From Brevundimonas sp. (GTDB lineage Bacteria; Pseudomonadota; Alphaproteobacteria; Caulobacterales; Caulobacteraceae), in assembly GCF_027487935.1 (NCBI RefSeq), contig NZ_JAIYCP010000003.1, positions 1 to 64,000 of the forward strand: 64,000 nt of DNA. Reading direction: 5' to 3'. Shown here one piece after another: positions 11,735 through 23,261 of the stretch (position 1 is the stretch's first letter; each line of letters begins with the position of its first letter). A program made the translations under genes and the position numbers. The notes beneath the pieces are model-generated. The model saw nothing but the letters and a program-made list of their open reading frames with translations, ran no database searches and was not told the origin of the DNA.

Positions 11735-12346
11735 ATGTCCCTGCGCCCCCTCTTCGTCACCCAGGTCTATGAGGCCTCGCTGGCCGGCTCGCCCGGTTTC
11801 GACGCCTTCAACGCCAGCCTGCTCGAAGCCTGTCGCATGCTGGCGGTCGAGGATCAGGCCGGCCGCGCCTGGTGCCGCGAGCACGGCTATCGCGGCTATA
11901 CCTCCTATGGCTCGCTCAATGACCTGCCGAACCGGATGCCGGAGTTCGCAGAGCTGAAACGGCATCTGGACCGCCATGCCGTCGCCTATGCCAAGGCGCT
12001 GAATTTCGACCTCGCGCGCAAGCCGAGGCTGGACAATCTGTGGGTCAATGTCCTGAAGCCCGGCGGCAGCCACAGCGGCCACATCCACCCGCACGCCTTC
12101 CTCAGCGGCACCGTCTATGTCGAGGTGCCCGACGGTGCCTCGGCCCTCAAGCTGGAAGACCCACGCCTGACCATGATGATGGCCCGGCCCGGTGTCCACG
12201 CCGATGCCCCCGAAGCCGAGCGGCCGTTCGTCTATCTGGCCCCGCAGGCCGGGACGGTGCTGATGTGGGAAAGCTGGCTGCGCCATGAGGTGCCGCCCAA
12301 TGCGGCGAAGAGCGAGCGGGTTTCGATCAGCTTCAACTACGCCTGA
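11735..12346 (+). CDS. Putative 2OG-Fe(II) oxygenase-like protein (TIGR02466 type)
   Basis: This 203-residue protein resembles the TIGR02466 group of uncharacterised 2-oxoglutarate/Fe(II) oxygenase-like proteins. The core has a His-rich strand (SGHIHPHAFLSGTVYVEVP, residues about 115-133), then PQAGTVLMWESWLRHEVPP, giving a plausible HxH...H metal site and a C-terminal arginine (SERVSISFNYA). The upstream frame is open, but the ATG at 11735 (MSLRPLF) matches the family start. Substrate is unknown. Confidence 0.8.
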   Translation: MSLRPLFVTQVYEASLAGSPGFDAFNASLLEACRMLAVEDQAGRAWCREHGYRGYTSYGSLNDLPNRMPEFAELKRHLDRHAVAYAKALNFDLARKPRLDNLWVNVLKPGGSHSGHIHPHAFLSGTVYVEVPDGASALKLEDPRLTMMMARPGVHADAPEAERPFVYLAPQAGTVLMWESWLRHEVPPNAAKSERVSISFNYA

Positions 12347-12459
12347 GCCGCCATCAAACCGCCCTCCCCTGCGCCTAGACATTTGCCCAACGGCGGCGCG
12401 GCGGCTACATCCCGCGCCAACCTCCCACCATCCCCGAACGACAGGGCGCGACGCACCTC

Positions 12460-14127
<1,668 letters not shown>

Positions 14128-14151
14128 TCCATTTGTGATAGGATGCGTGAC

Positions 14152-14379
14152 ATGAGCGATCTGCTGTCACGCATCACCATCAGCCCGGACCAGTGTGGCG
14201 GTCGCCCCTGCATTCGCGGCTTGCGTATCCGTGTCCAGGACGTGCTGGACATGCTGGCCGGCGGGGCCAGCCACGAACAGATCCTGGCTGACTTTCCGTA
14301 TCTCGAGCCTGACGATATTCGCGCCAGTCTTGCCTATGCAGCCGCAAGCATCGGCGACACGGCCGTTATCGCTGCATGA
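14152..14379 (+). CDS. DUF433 protein, likely antitoxin
   Basis: This is a 75-residue small protein of the DUF433 family: RITISPDQCGGRPCIRGLRI followed by a short helix-turn-helix-like region (VLDMLAGGASHEQILADFPYLEPDDI). DUF433 proteins are commonly the antitoxin partner of a DUF5615 PIN-like protein, which is exactly the next gene, overlapping by 4 bases (ATGA). The ATG at 14152 was chosen over one three codons earlier because AGGATG lies at suitable distance. Expect DNA binding and autoregulation; not demonstrated here. Confidence 0.9.
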   Translation: MSDLLSRITISPDQCGGRPCIRGLRIRVQDVLDMLAGGASHEQILADFPYLEPDDIRASLAYAAASIGDTAVIAA

Positions 14380-14708
14380 GATTCATCGTCGACGCCCAGT
14401 TGCCGCCATCACTGGCCGACTGGTTGGCGTTGAAGGGCCATGATGCGGTCCATGTTGCGAACCTGATGTCCTTGAACGCTTCGGATCAGGATATCTGGTC
14501 GGCAGCCGCGCATCAGGAGCGGATCATCATCACCAAGGACCGTGACTTTGCGATCTGGGCCTCGGAGCGGCGGGCCGGGGCGCAGGTCGTCTGGCTACGA
14601 TTGGGGAACGCCACAACCCCGTCGTTGATCGGTTGGCTCGAACCTCGCTTGCCGGAGATCGAAGCCCGGTTATCAGATGGCGTCCACCTGATAGAGGTTC
14701 GAGCATGA
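14376..14708 (+). CDS. DUF5615 PIN-like protein, likely toxin
   Basis: This is a 110-residue protein of the DUF5615/Mut7-C-like PIN fold: FIVDAQLPPSLADWLALKGHDAVHV at the N-terminus, then DQDIWSAAAHQERIIITKDRDFA. The acidic residues (D near 4, D around 50 and D near 56) fit a metal-dependent RNase-like site. It is translationally coupled to the DUF433 gene by ATGA, and its own stop overlaps the start of the dehydrogenase gene in the same way. Confidence 0.88.
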   Translation: MRFIVDAQLPPSLADWLALKGHDAVHVANLMSLNASDQDIWSAAAHQERIIITKDRDFAIWASERRAGAQVVWLRLGNATTPSLIGWLEPRLPEIEARLSDGVHLIEVRA

Positions 14709-15631
14709 CCGACCGCCCCGCCCTTCTCATCATGCAGCGCCATCTGGCGCCCCTGACGGCCTTTCTCGAGAGCGCGTACACTGTCTACCGCTTCTGGGAG
14801 GGCCCGCCGGCGGAGGTGCAGGGGCAGATCCGGGCGCTGGTGGTGGCGGGGGAGTTCCCGCTGGACAAGGCGCTGATCGAAAGCCTGCCGGCCCTGTCGC
14901 TGATCGCCTGTTTCACCTCGGGCTATGACGGGATCGATGTCGACTGGTGCCGGTCGCGGGGGCTTCCCGTGACCCATGCGCCGGGCGTCAATCACGAGGA
15001 TGTGGCGGACCATGCGATCGGGCTGATCCTGGCGGCGCGGCGGCAGATCGCGGCCGGGGACCGGTCGTTGAGGGCCGGTGGCTGGACGGCGGACTCCAAA
15101 CTGATCACCCCCTCGCTGAAAGGCCAGCGACTGGGGATCGTCGGCCTGGGCTCCATTGGCGTGGCCGTGGCGCGGCGCGCCGGGGCGATGCGGATGGCGG
15201 TGCGCTGGTGGGGTCCGCGCGAGAAGACGAGCCCGTGGACGCGTGCGGATTCACTGCTGGACCTGGCGCGGGACAGCGACATTCTGGTGGTCGCGTGCAA
15301 GGCCGATGAGAGCAATCGCGGCCTGATCTCGCCCGCCGTGATCGAGGCGCTGGGGTCGCAGGGGCTGCTGGTCAATGTGGCGCGCGGCCAGCTGGTCGAT
15401 GAGACGGCCCTGATCGCGGCGCTCAAGGACGGGCGGCTGGGTCAGGCGGCGCTGGACGTGTTCGAGGATGAGCCGACCGATCCGGCGCGCTGGGCCGATG
15501 TGCCGAACACCGTCCTGACACCCCACACGGGCGGGGCGACCACGGAGGCGGTGCAGGGCATGCTGATGCTGCTGATCCAGAACCTGCGCGCGGCCTTCGC
15601 CGGCGAGCCTTTGGTGACGCCGGTGACCTGA
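14705..15631 (+). CDS. D-isomer-specific 2-hydroxyacid dehydrogenase
   Basis: This is a 308-residue NAD(P)-dependent oxidoreductase that reduces a 2-oxo acid or oxidises a D-2-hydroxy acid, possibly hydroxypyruvate/glyoxylate. It shows the Rossmann GLGSIGVAVARR motif, catalytic Arg in NVARGQLVDE, Glu in DVFEDEPTD and His in LTPHTGGAT. The start ATG overlaps the toxin stop by 4 bases (ATGA), so it is cotranscribed with a toxin-antitoxin-like pair. The substrate is unassigned. Confidence 0.93.
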   Translation: MTDRPALLIMQRHLAPLTAFLESAYTVYRFWEGPPAEVQGQIRALVVAGEFPLDKALIESLPALSLIACFTSGYDGIDVDWCRSRGLPVTHAPGVNHEDVADHAIGLILAARRQIAAGDRSLRAGGWTADSKLITPSLKGQRLGIVGLGSIGVAVARRAGAMRMAVRWWGPREKTSPWTRADSLLDLARDSDILVVACKADESNRGLISPAVIEALGSQGLLVNVARGQLVDETALIAALKDGRLGQAALDVFEDEPTDPARWADVPNTVLTPHTGGATTEAVQGMLMLLIQNLRAAFAGEPLVTPVT

Positions 15632-15645
15632 GGGCCCTCGGCGGC

Positions 15646-16491
15646 TCAGCCGCCGTTGGGCATGTCCGGGAAGGGATTGGAATCGGCCGGCGGGATGTTG
15701 ACTGACGCGGGCGCTGCCGGGGCCGCAGGGCGGGGCAGCTCGGTGTCGCTGAGGCGGCCGTCGCCGTTGGTATCCATGCGGTTGAACATCCGCTGCGCCC
15801 CGGCTGTCATTTCCTCGAGGCTGATACGGGAATCGCGGCTGGAGTCCGACTGGGCGATCATGGCCCGCAGACGGGACCCGCCCATGGAGGCGACCATCGG
15901 ATTGGCCAGGATCGCCATTTCATTACCGGTGATACTGGCGTCCTGATTGGCGTCCAGCCGGGTGAACAACCGCCCGGCCCAGGGCGCGACATCGTCGGCG
16001 ACACGCGGCGGGCTGAACATCTCCGCACCTCCGCCGCCGCCGCCCATGCCACCGGCTCCGGGGGGACCCGCGGGTCGGCCGGCCCCGGGAGGCGCACCGG
16101 GAGGGCCACCAGCAGGTCGGCCGGCACCGGCCCCACTCATCCGCTCGAACATCTGCAGCGCCGCCGCGGTCCACTCCGCCGAGGAGACGCGGGCATCGCT
16201 GTTGGCATCCGCCGCAAGGATCATGGTCCGGAAGCGTGACCCGCCCATGGCGGCCGCGTTCGGACTGTCGAGAACGGCGAGTTCGTCCTCGGTGATGGCA
16301 CCGTCCTGGTTTGCATCAAACCGGCCGAACAGACGTTCCGCCCAGGGCTGAACCTCTTCGGTGCTGCGCGGAAAGCCGCCCATGCCGCCACCGGGTGCAC
16401 CGCCGGGTGGTGGTGTCTGGGCGGCCGCGGCTCCGGCGAGCGCCGAGAACAGAATGAAGGGGGCGAGGAGGTTGATCGGGCGAAGGGTCAT
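15646..16491 (-). CDS. Secreted EF-hand protein
   Basis: This is a 281-residue protein with a signal peptide (residues 1-24, cleavage probably after AAAAQ) and five EF-hand-like loops in two groups split by a Gly/Pro-rich linker. Loops 1 (DANQDGAITEDE) and 5 (DTNGDGRLSDTE) are canonical; loops 2, 3 and 4 keep D1, D5 and E12 but lose the central glycine. This suggests periplasmic Ca2+ binding or a structural role. The frame is open upstream, but the ATG at 16491 gives the signal peptide. It is divergent from the methionine regulator gene. Confidence 0.9.
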   Translation of the reverse strand: MTLRPINLLAPFILFSALAGAAAAQTPPPGGAPGGGMGGFPRSTEEVQPWAERLFGRFDANQDGAITEDELAVLDSPNAAAMGGSRFRTMILAADANSDARVSSAEWTAAALQMFERMSGAGAGRPAGGPPGAPPGAGRPAGPPGAGGMGGGGGGAEMFSPPRVADDVAPWAGRLFTRLDANQDASITGNEMAILANPMVASMGGSRLRAMIAQSDSSRDSRISLEEMTAGAQRMFNRMDTNGDGRLSDTELPRPAAPAAPASVNIPPADSNPFPDMPNGG

Positions 16492-16565
16492 GGCTGGCCT
16501 CACGACAACTGTTTGTCGTTGAACACAGATTGGCCCCGGATCCGGCGTCTGGCCAGCAATTTTCC

Positions 16566-16601
16566 TTGCCAAAACATATAAGGATATCTTTATATAACGA
16601 C
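16566..16601 (+). promoter_or_regulatory. Candidate promoter of the methionine operon
   Basis: TTGCCA (16566-16571) and TTTATA (16589-16594) are 17 bases apart. Transcription would then begin at or close to the ATG at 16602. No Shine-Dalgarno sequence lies before that ATG, so a leaderless message is possible. The assignment is by eye. Confidence 0.4.
16576..16595. promoter_or_regulatory. 20-bp palindromic operator before the ArsR-methyltransferase gene
   Basis: ATATAAGGATATCTTTATAT is symmetric at nine of ten base pairs. It lies six bases before the ATG of the regulator and overlaps the candidate -10 region. ArsR-family repressors bind such AT-rich dyads, so this is a strong candidate for an autoregulatory operator controlling the whole met operon. 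Confidence 0.75.
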
Positions 16602-17564
16602 ATGTCGCTGAACGCTGACCAGACCGTCGAGGCCCTGCGCGCCGCAGGCGAGCCGACCCGCCTGCGGGTGCTGTCGCTTCTGGCGGGTGAGGAGCTGTCG
16701 GTGATGGAGCTGTCGCGCATCCTCGACCAGAGCCAGCCGAGAGTGTCACGGCACCTGAAACTGATGGCCGACGCCGGCCTGATCGAACGCTTTCCGGACG
16801 GGGCACGGGTCTTCTATCGCCTGTCCTCGGACGTGCCGGCCCGACGGCTGATCGATACGGTGCTGGACCTGCTGGACGTCTCCGCCGGCGCGGCCGACGA
16901 CCAGAGGCTGGAAGCCGTGCGCCGCGAGCGGGAAGCCGCCGCCGGCGCCTATTTCGAGCGGATCGCCCCCCAGTGGGACCGAATCCGCTCCCTCTATGTC
17001 AGCGAGAGCGCCGTCGAGGCCGCCATCATCCGGGCAGCCGGCGACGGGCCCTTTGAGCGGATCGTCGACCTGGGGACCGGTTCGGGGCGGATGCTGACCC
17101 TGCTGGGCCGGAAGGCGAAGATGTCGGTCGGGCTGGATCTCAGCCAGAACATGCTGAACATCGCCCGCGCCAATGTGATGAAGGCCGGGCTGGACAAGGT
17201 CGAACTGCGCCACGGCGACATCTTCGCCACCCGCCTGCCGGAACAGAGCGCCGATCTGGTGATGGTGCATCAGGTGCTCCATTACCTTGTCGATCCGGCT
17301 GCGGCCGTGGCCGAAGCGGCGCGGCTGGTCATGCCCGGCGGGCGGCTTCTGATCGTCGACTTCGCCCCGCACCAGCTGGAATACCTCCGCGACGACCATC
17401 AGCACCGTCGGCTGGGCTTCTCCGATGACGAGATCCGTCGCTGGCTGACCGGGGCCGGGCTGACCTCCAGCGCGTCGATCGCCCTGCCCCCTGACACCGA
17501 TGGTTTGACGGTCTCCATCTGGACCGCCGCACGGCCGGCTGTCGCGGCCGGGAAGGTCGCATGA
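16602..17564 (+). CDS. ArsR-family regulator fused to a SAM methyltransferase domain
   Basis: This 320-residue protein has an N-terminal winged helix (residues about 8-90, with ELSRILDQSQPRVSRHLKLM as recognition region) and a C-terminal class I methyltransferase fold (about 110-310, with VDLGTGSGRMLTLLG and later HQVLHYLVDP). It overlaps metF by ATGA and heads the methionine operon. ArsR proteins with this extra domain are often next to met genes in Alphaproteobacteria; a role as a SAM- or SAH-responsive repressor is the natural inference. It may bind SAM as ligand without methylating anything. Confidence 0.9.
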   Translation: MSLNADQTVEALRAAGEPTRLRVLSLLAGEELSVMELSRILDQSQPRVSRHLKLMADAGLIERFPDGARVFYRLSSDVPARRLIDTVLDLLDVSAGAADDQRLEAVRREREAAAGAYFERIAPQWDRIRSLYVSESAVEAAIIRAAGDGPFERIVDLGTGSGRMLTLLGRKAKMSVGLDLSQNMLNIARANVMKAGLDKVELRHGDIFATRLPEQSADLVMVHQVLHYLVDPAAAVAEAARLVMPGGRLLIVDFAPHQLEYLRDDHQHRRLGFSDDEIRRWLTGAGLTSSASIALPPDTDGLTVSIWTAARPAVAAGKVA

Positions 17565-18607
17565 GCCTCGCGCCCCGCAGCCTGGCCGAGGCCCGGGCCC
17601 TGTTGCTGTCGCCGCTGGGCCCCGTGGCCCGCGCCGGCCAGGACCTGTCGCGTCCCCGCGTCTCGTTCGAGTTCTTTCCGCCCAAGTCAGATGAGGCCGA
17701 GGCCAATCTTTGGAAGGCGGTCACCCGTCTGGCGCCGCTGGCCCCCGAGTTCGTCTCCGTGACCTATGGCGCGGGCGGCTCGACCCGCGAGCGGACGCAC
17801 CGCACGGTACAGCGTATCCTTGCAGAGACTACCCTGACCCCGGCCGCTCACCTGACCTGTGTCGAGGCCAGCCGGGATGAGGTGGATGCGGTCATCGAAG
17901 GCTATCGCGACGCGGGGGTGCGCCACATCGTGGCCCTGCGCGGCGATCCGCCGGGCGGCAACGGTATCGGCGGTGCCTATGTTCCGCGTACGGATGGTTA
18001 CGCCAATGCGACCGAGCTGACCGCGGCGATCACGGCGAAAGGCGGCTTTGACGTCATCGTCGGCTGCTATCCCGAAGGCCATCCGGAGAGCCCGTCGATC
18101 GCCCATGACCTCGACGTCCTGAAGGCCAAGGTCGACGCGGGCGCGACCCGGGCGATCAGCCAGTTCTTCTTCGACATCGACGCCTTCCTGCGCTTCCGCG
18201 ACCGTGTCCGCTCCGCCGGGATCACCATTCCCCTGTCGCCCGGGATCATGCCGGTGACCAATTTCAATGGCCTGAAGCGGATGTCGGCAGCCTGCGGTGC
18301 GGCTGTGCCCGGCTGGCTGGCGGCGCATTTCGAGGGGCTCGACGACGATCCCGAGACGCGCAAGCTGATCGCCGCCTCGGTGGCGGCCGAGACCTGTGCC
18401 CGGCTTCAGGAAGAGGGGTTCGCCGACTTCCACTTCTACACATTGAACCGCGCGGATCTGGTCTATGCGATCTGTCGGGTGCTGGGTGTGCGTGAAGGAC
18501 AGTCCTCCCCCACCGGGGGAGGTGTCGGCAAAGCCGACGGAGGGGGCAGCCCCCTCCACCACCCTTCGGGTGGTCCCCCTCCCCCGGCGGGGGAGGATTA
18601 CGCTTGA
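17561..18607 (+). CDS. metF: MetF, 5,10-methylenetetrahydrofolate reductase
   Basis: This FAD-dependent TIM-barrel enzyme makes 5-methyl-THF for methionine synthase. The conserved SFEFFPPK start of the barrel (near residue 32), VTYGAGGSTR, HLTC and the ALRGDPPGG loop are present. The natural end is around LVYAICRVLGVRE (residue about 314). The remaining roughly 34 residues, rich in Gly, Pro and Ser, are encoded by an intergenic repeat element read in frame, an acquired tail. The start overlaps the regulator gene (ATGA) and the end overlaps metH part 1 (TTGA). Confidence 0.95.
   Translation: MSLAPRSLAEARALLLSPLGPVARAGQDLSRPRVSFEFFPPKSDEAEANLWKAVTRLAPLAPEFVSVTYGAGGSTRERTHRTVQRILAETTLTPAAHLTCVEASRDEVDAVIEGYRDAGVRHIVALRGDPPGGNGIGGAYVPRTDGYANATELTAAITAKGGFDVIVGCYPEGHPESPSIAHDLDVLKAKVDAGATRAISQFFFDIDAFLRFRDRVRSAGITIPLSPGIMPVTNFNGLKRMSAACGAAVPGWLAAHFEGLDDDPETRKLIAASVAAETCARLQEEGFADFHFYTLNRADLVYAICRVLGVREGQSSPTGGGVGKADGGGSPLHHPSGGPPPPAGEDYA
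18501..18600 (+). repeat. GC-rich repeat inside the end of metF
   Basis: This element has two halves: TCCTCCCCC/GGGGGAGG around a short loop, then CCCCTCCACCACCC, a TTCG hairpin, GGTCCCCCTCCCCC and the closing GGGGGAGGA. It belongs to the family at 280-558. It is entirely within the metF reading frame, and its last arm, GGGGGAGGA, ends seven bases before the TTG of the next gene, making an ideal Shine-Dalgarno. Confidence 0.85.
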
Positions 18608-19671
18608 CCCGCGCCGAACGCATCGCGGCCCTCCACGCCGCCGCCAAGGCGCGTATCCTCGTCCTCGACGGATCGTGGGGCGTGATGATCCAGCGCAGCG
18701 AACTGTCCGAAGAGGATTTCCGTGGCGACCGTTTCGCCGGCCACAACGGCCAGATGAAGGGCAATAACGACATCCTGTGCCTGACCCGGCCCGACATCAT
18801 CGCCGACCTTCACGACCGGTATTTCGCGGCGGGCGCGGATATCTCCGAGACCAACACCTTCTCGGCCACGACCATTGCCCAGGACGACTACCACCTCGAC
18901 GCACAGGCCGTATGGGACATCAATCTGGAGGGCGCGAAACTGGCCCGCGCCGCCGCCGATCGCTGGACGGAGAAGGAGCCGCACAAGCCGCGCTTCGCCG
19001 CCGGTTCGATCGGGCCGCTGAACAAGATGCTGTCGATGTCGTCGGACGTGAACGATCCCGGCGCGCGGCTGGTGACCTTCGACCAGGTCTATGAGGCCTA
19101 TCGCCATCAGGTGAAGGCGCTGAACGAGGGCGGGGTCGACCTCTATCTGATCGAGACCATCACCGACACGCTGAACTGCAAGGCCGCGATCAAGGCCATC
19201 AAGGACCTCGAGGACGAGGGGATGGAGGCCCTGCCGATCTGGATTTCGGGGACGATCACCGACCGTTCGGGCCGGACGTTGAGCGGCCAGACGGCCGAGG
19301 CGTTCTGGAACAGCGTGCGCCACGCCAAACCGTTTGCCGTCGGCTTCAACTGCGCGCTCGGGGCCGATCTGATGCGGCCGTTCATCGCCGAGCTGAGCCG
19401 GGTGGCCGACACCCTCGTGGCCGCCTATCCCAACGCCGGCCTGCCCAACGCCATGGGCCAGTATGACGAGGAACCGCACCAGACCGCCCACTTCCTTGAG
19501 GAATGGGCGGCGTCAGGGCTGGTGAATATCGTCGGCGGCTGCTGCGGCACGACGCCGGAGCACATCCGGCACACGGCGGAGGCGGTGTCGAAACTGCCGA
19601 CGCGCGAGATCCCGGAACGGCCGGTGGCGATGCGGTTGTCGGGGCTGGAACCGTTTGAGCTGGTGGCGTGA
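18604..19671 (+). CDS. metH: Methionine synthase, homocysteine-binding part
   Basis: This 355-residue protein equals the N-terminal homocysteine S-methyltransferase domain of cobalamin-dependent MetH. It has the DGSWGVMIQ start, ETNTFSATT, and the zinc-binding cysteines: one in GFNCALGAD and the pair in GGCCGTTPEHI. It activates homocysteine for methylation. The rest of MetH is a separate gene 211 bases downstream. The start is TTG, overlapping the metF stop (TTGA) and preceded by a repeat-derived GGGGGAGGA. Confidence 0.95.
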   Translation: MTRAERIAALHAAAKARILVLDGSWGVMIQRSELSEEDFRGDRFAGHNGQMKGNNDILCLTRPDIIADLHDRYFAAGADISETNTFSATTIAQDDYHLDAQAVWDINLEGAKLARAAADRWTEKEPHKPRFAAGSIGPLNKMLSMSSDVNDPGARLVTFDQVYEAYRHQVKALNEGGVDLYLIETITDTLNCKAAIKAIKDLEDEGMEALPIWISGTITDRSGRTLSGQTAEAFWNSVRHAKPFAVGFNCALGADLMRPFIAELSRVADTLVAAYPNAGLPNAMGQYDEEPHQTAHFLEEWAASGLVNIVGGCCGTTPEHIRHTAEAVSKLPTREIPERPVAMRLSGLEPFELVA

Positions 19672-19689
19672 TGGACGCCCGATCAAGTT

Positions 19690-19880
19690 TCCTTCTCCCA
19701 TTGGGAGAAGGTGGCCCGAAGGGCCGGATGTGGGTCCGCTGGAACCATCGGCGTAAGCCGTCGCACCGATCCGAAAGCGGCTTGCGCCGAGCGACACATC
19801 CGCCCCTCACCCTTTCGCGCAAGAACGGCGGCTTCGCCGCCGTGCGCTCAAGCCCTCTCCCAAGGGGAGAGGGAGAAAAA
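19690..19880 (+). repeat. Repeat element between the two metH parts
   Basis: This element of about 190 bp is bounded by two similar hairpins: CTTCTCCCATTGGGAGAAG at the left and CCCTCTCC/GGGGAGAGGG at the right, with an internal CGGCGGC/GCCGCCG hairpin. It differs from the 280-558 family. Its right arm GGGGAGAGGGAG lies seven bases before the ATG of metH part 2 and is that gene's ribosome binding site. Confidence 0.8.
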
Positions 19881-19882
19881 TC

Positions 19883-22549
<2,667 letters not shown>

Positions 22550-22583
22550 CTTTCCTCGCCGTCATCCTCGGGCTTGGAGGTTG

Positions 22584-23117
<534 letters not shown>

Positions 23118-23205
23118 GAAGGGATCCGGGGTCGCGCAACAGGAAGGTCAGGCCGCAAGGCTTGGACAGGGCCGATGGTTTTTCTGCGGCAGCCTGCCCG
23201 GCAAC

Positions 23206-23238
23206 AAAAAGGGCGGCGGATCCGAAGATCCGCCGCCC
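23206..23238 (-). terminator. Intrinsic terminator of the TonB-dependent receptor gene
   Basis: Read on the minus strand, a perfect 12-bp stem (GGGCGGCGGATC with its complement, TTCG loop) is followed by TTTTTG. It is 24 bases beyond the receptor stop. Confidence 0.9.
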
Positions 23239-23261
23239 CAGATGGTCTCTGGTATCAGGCC

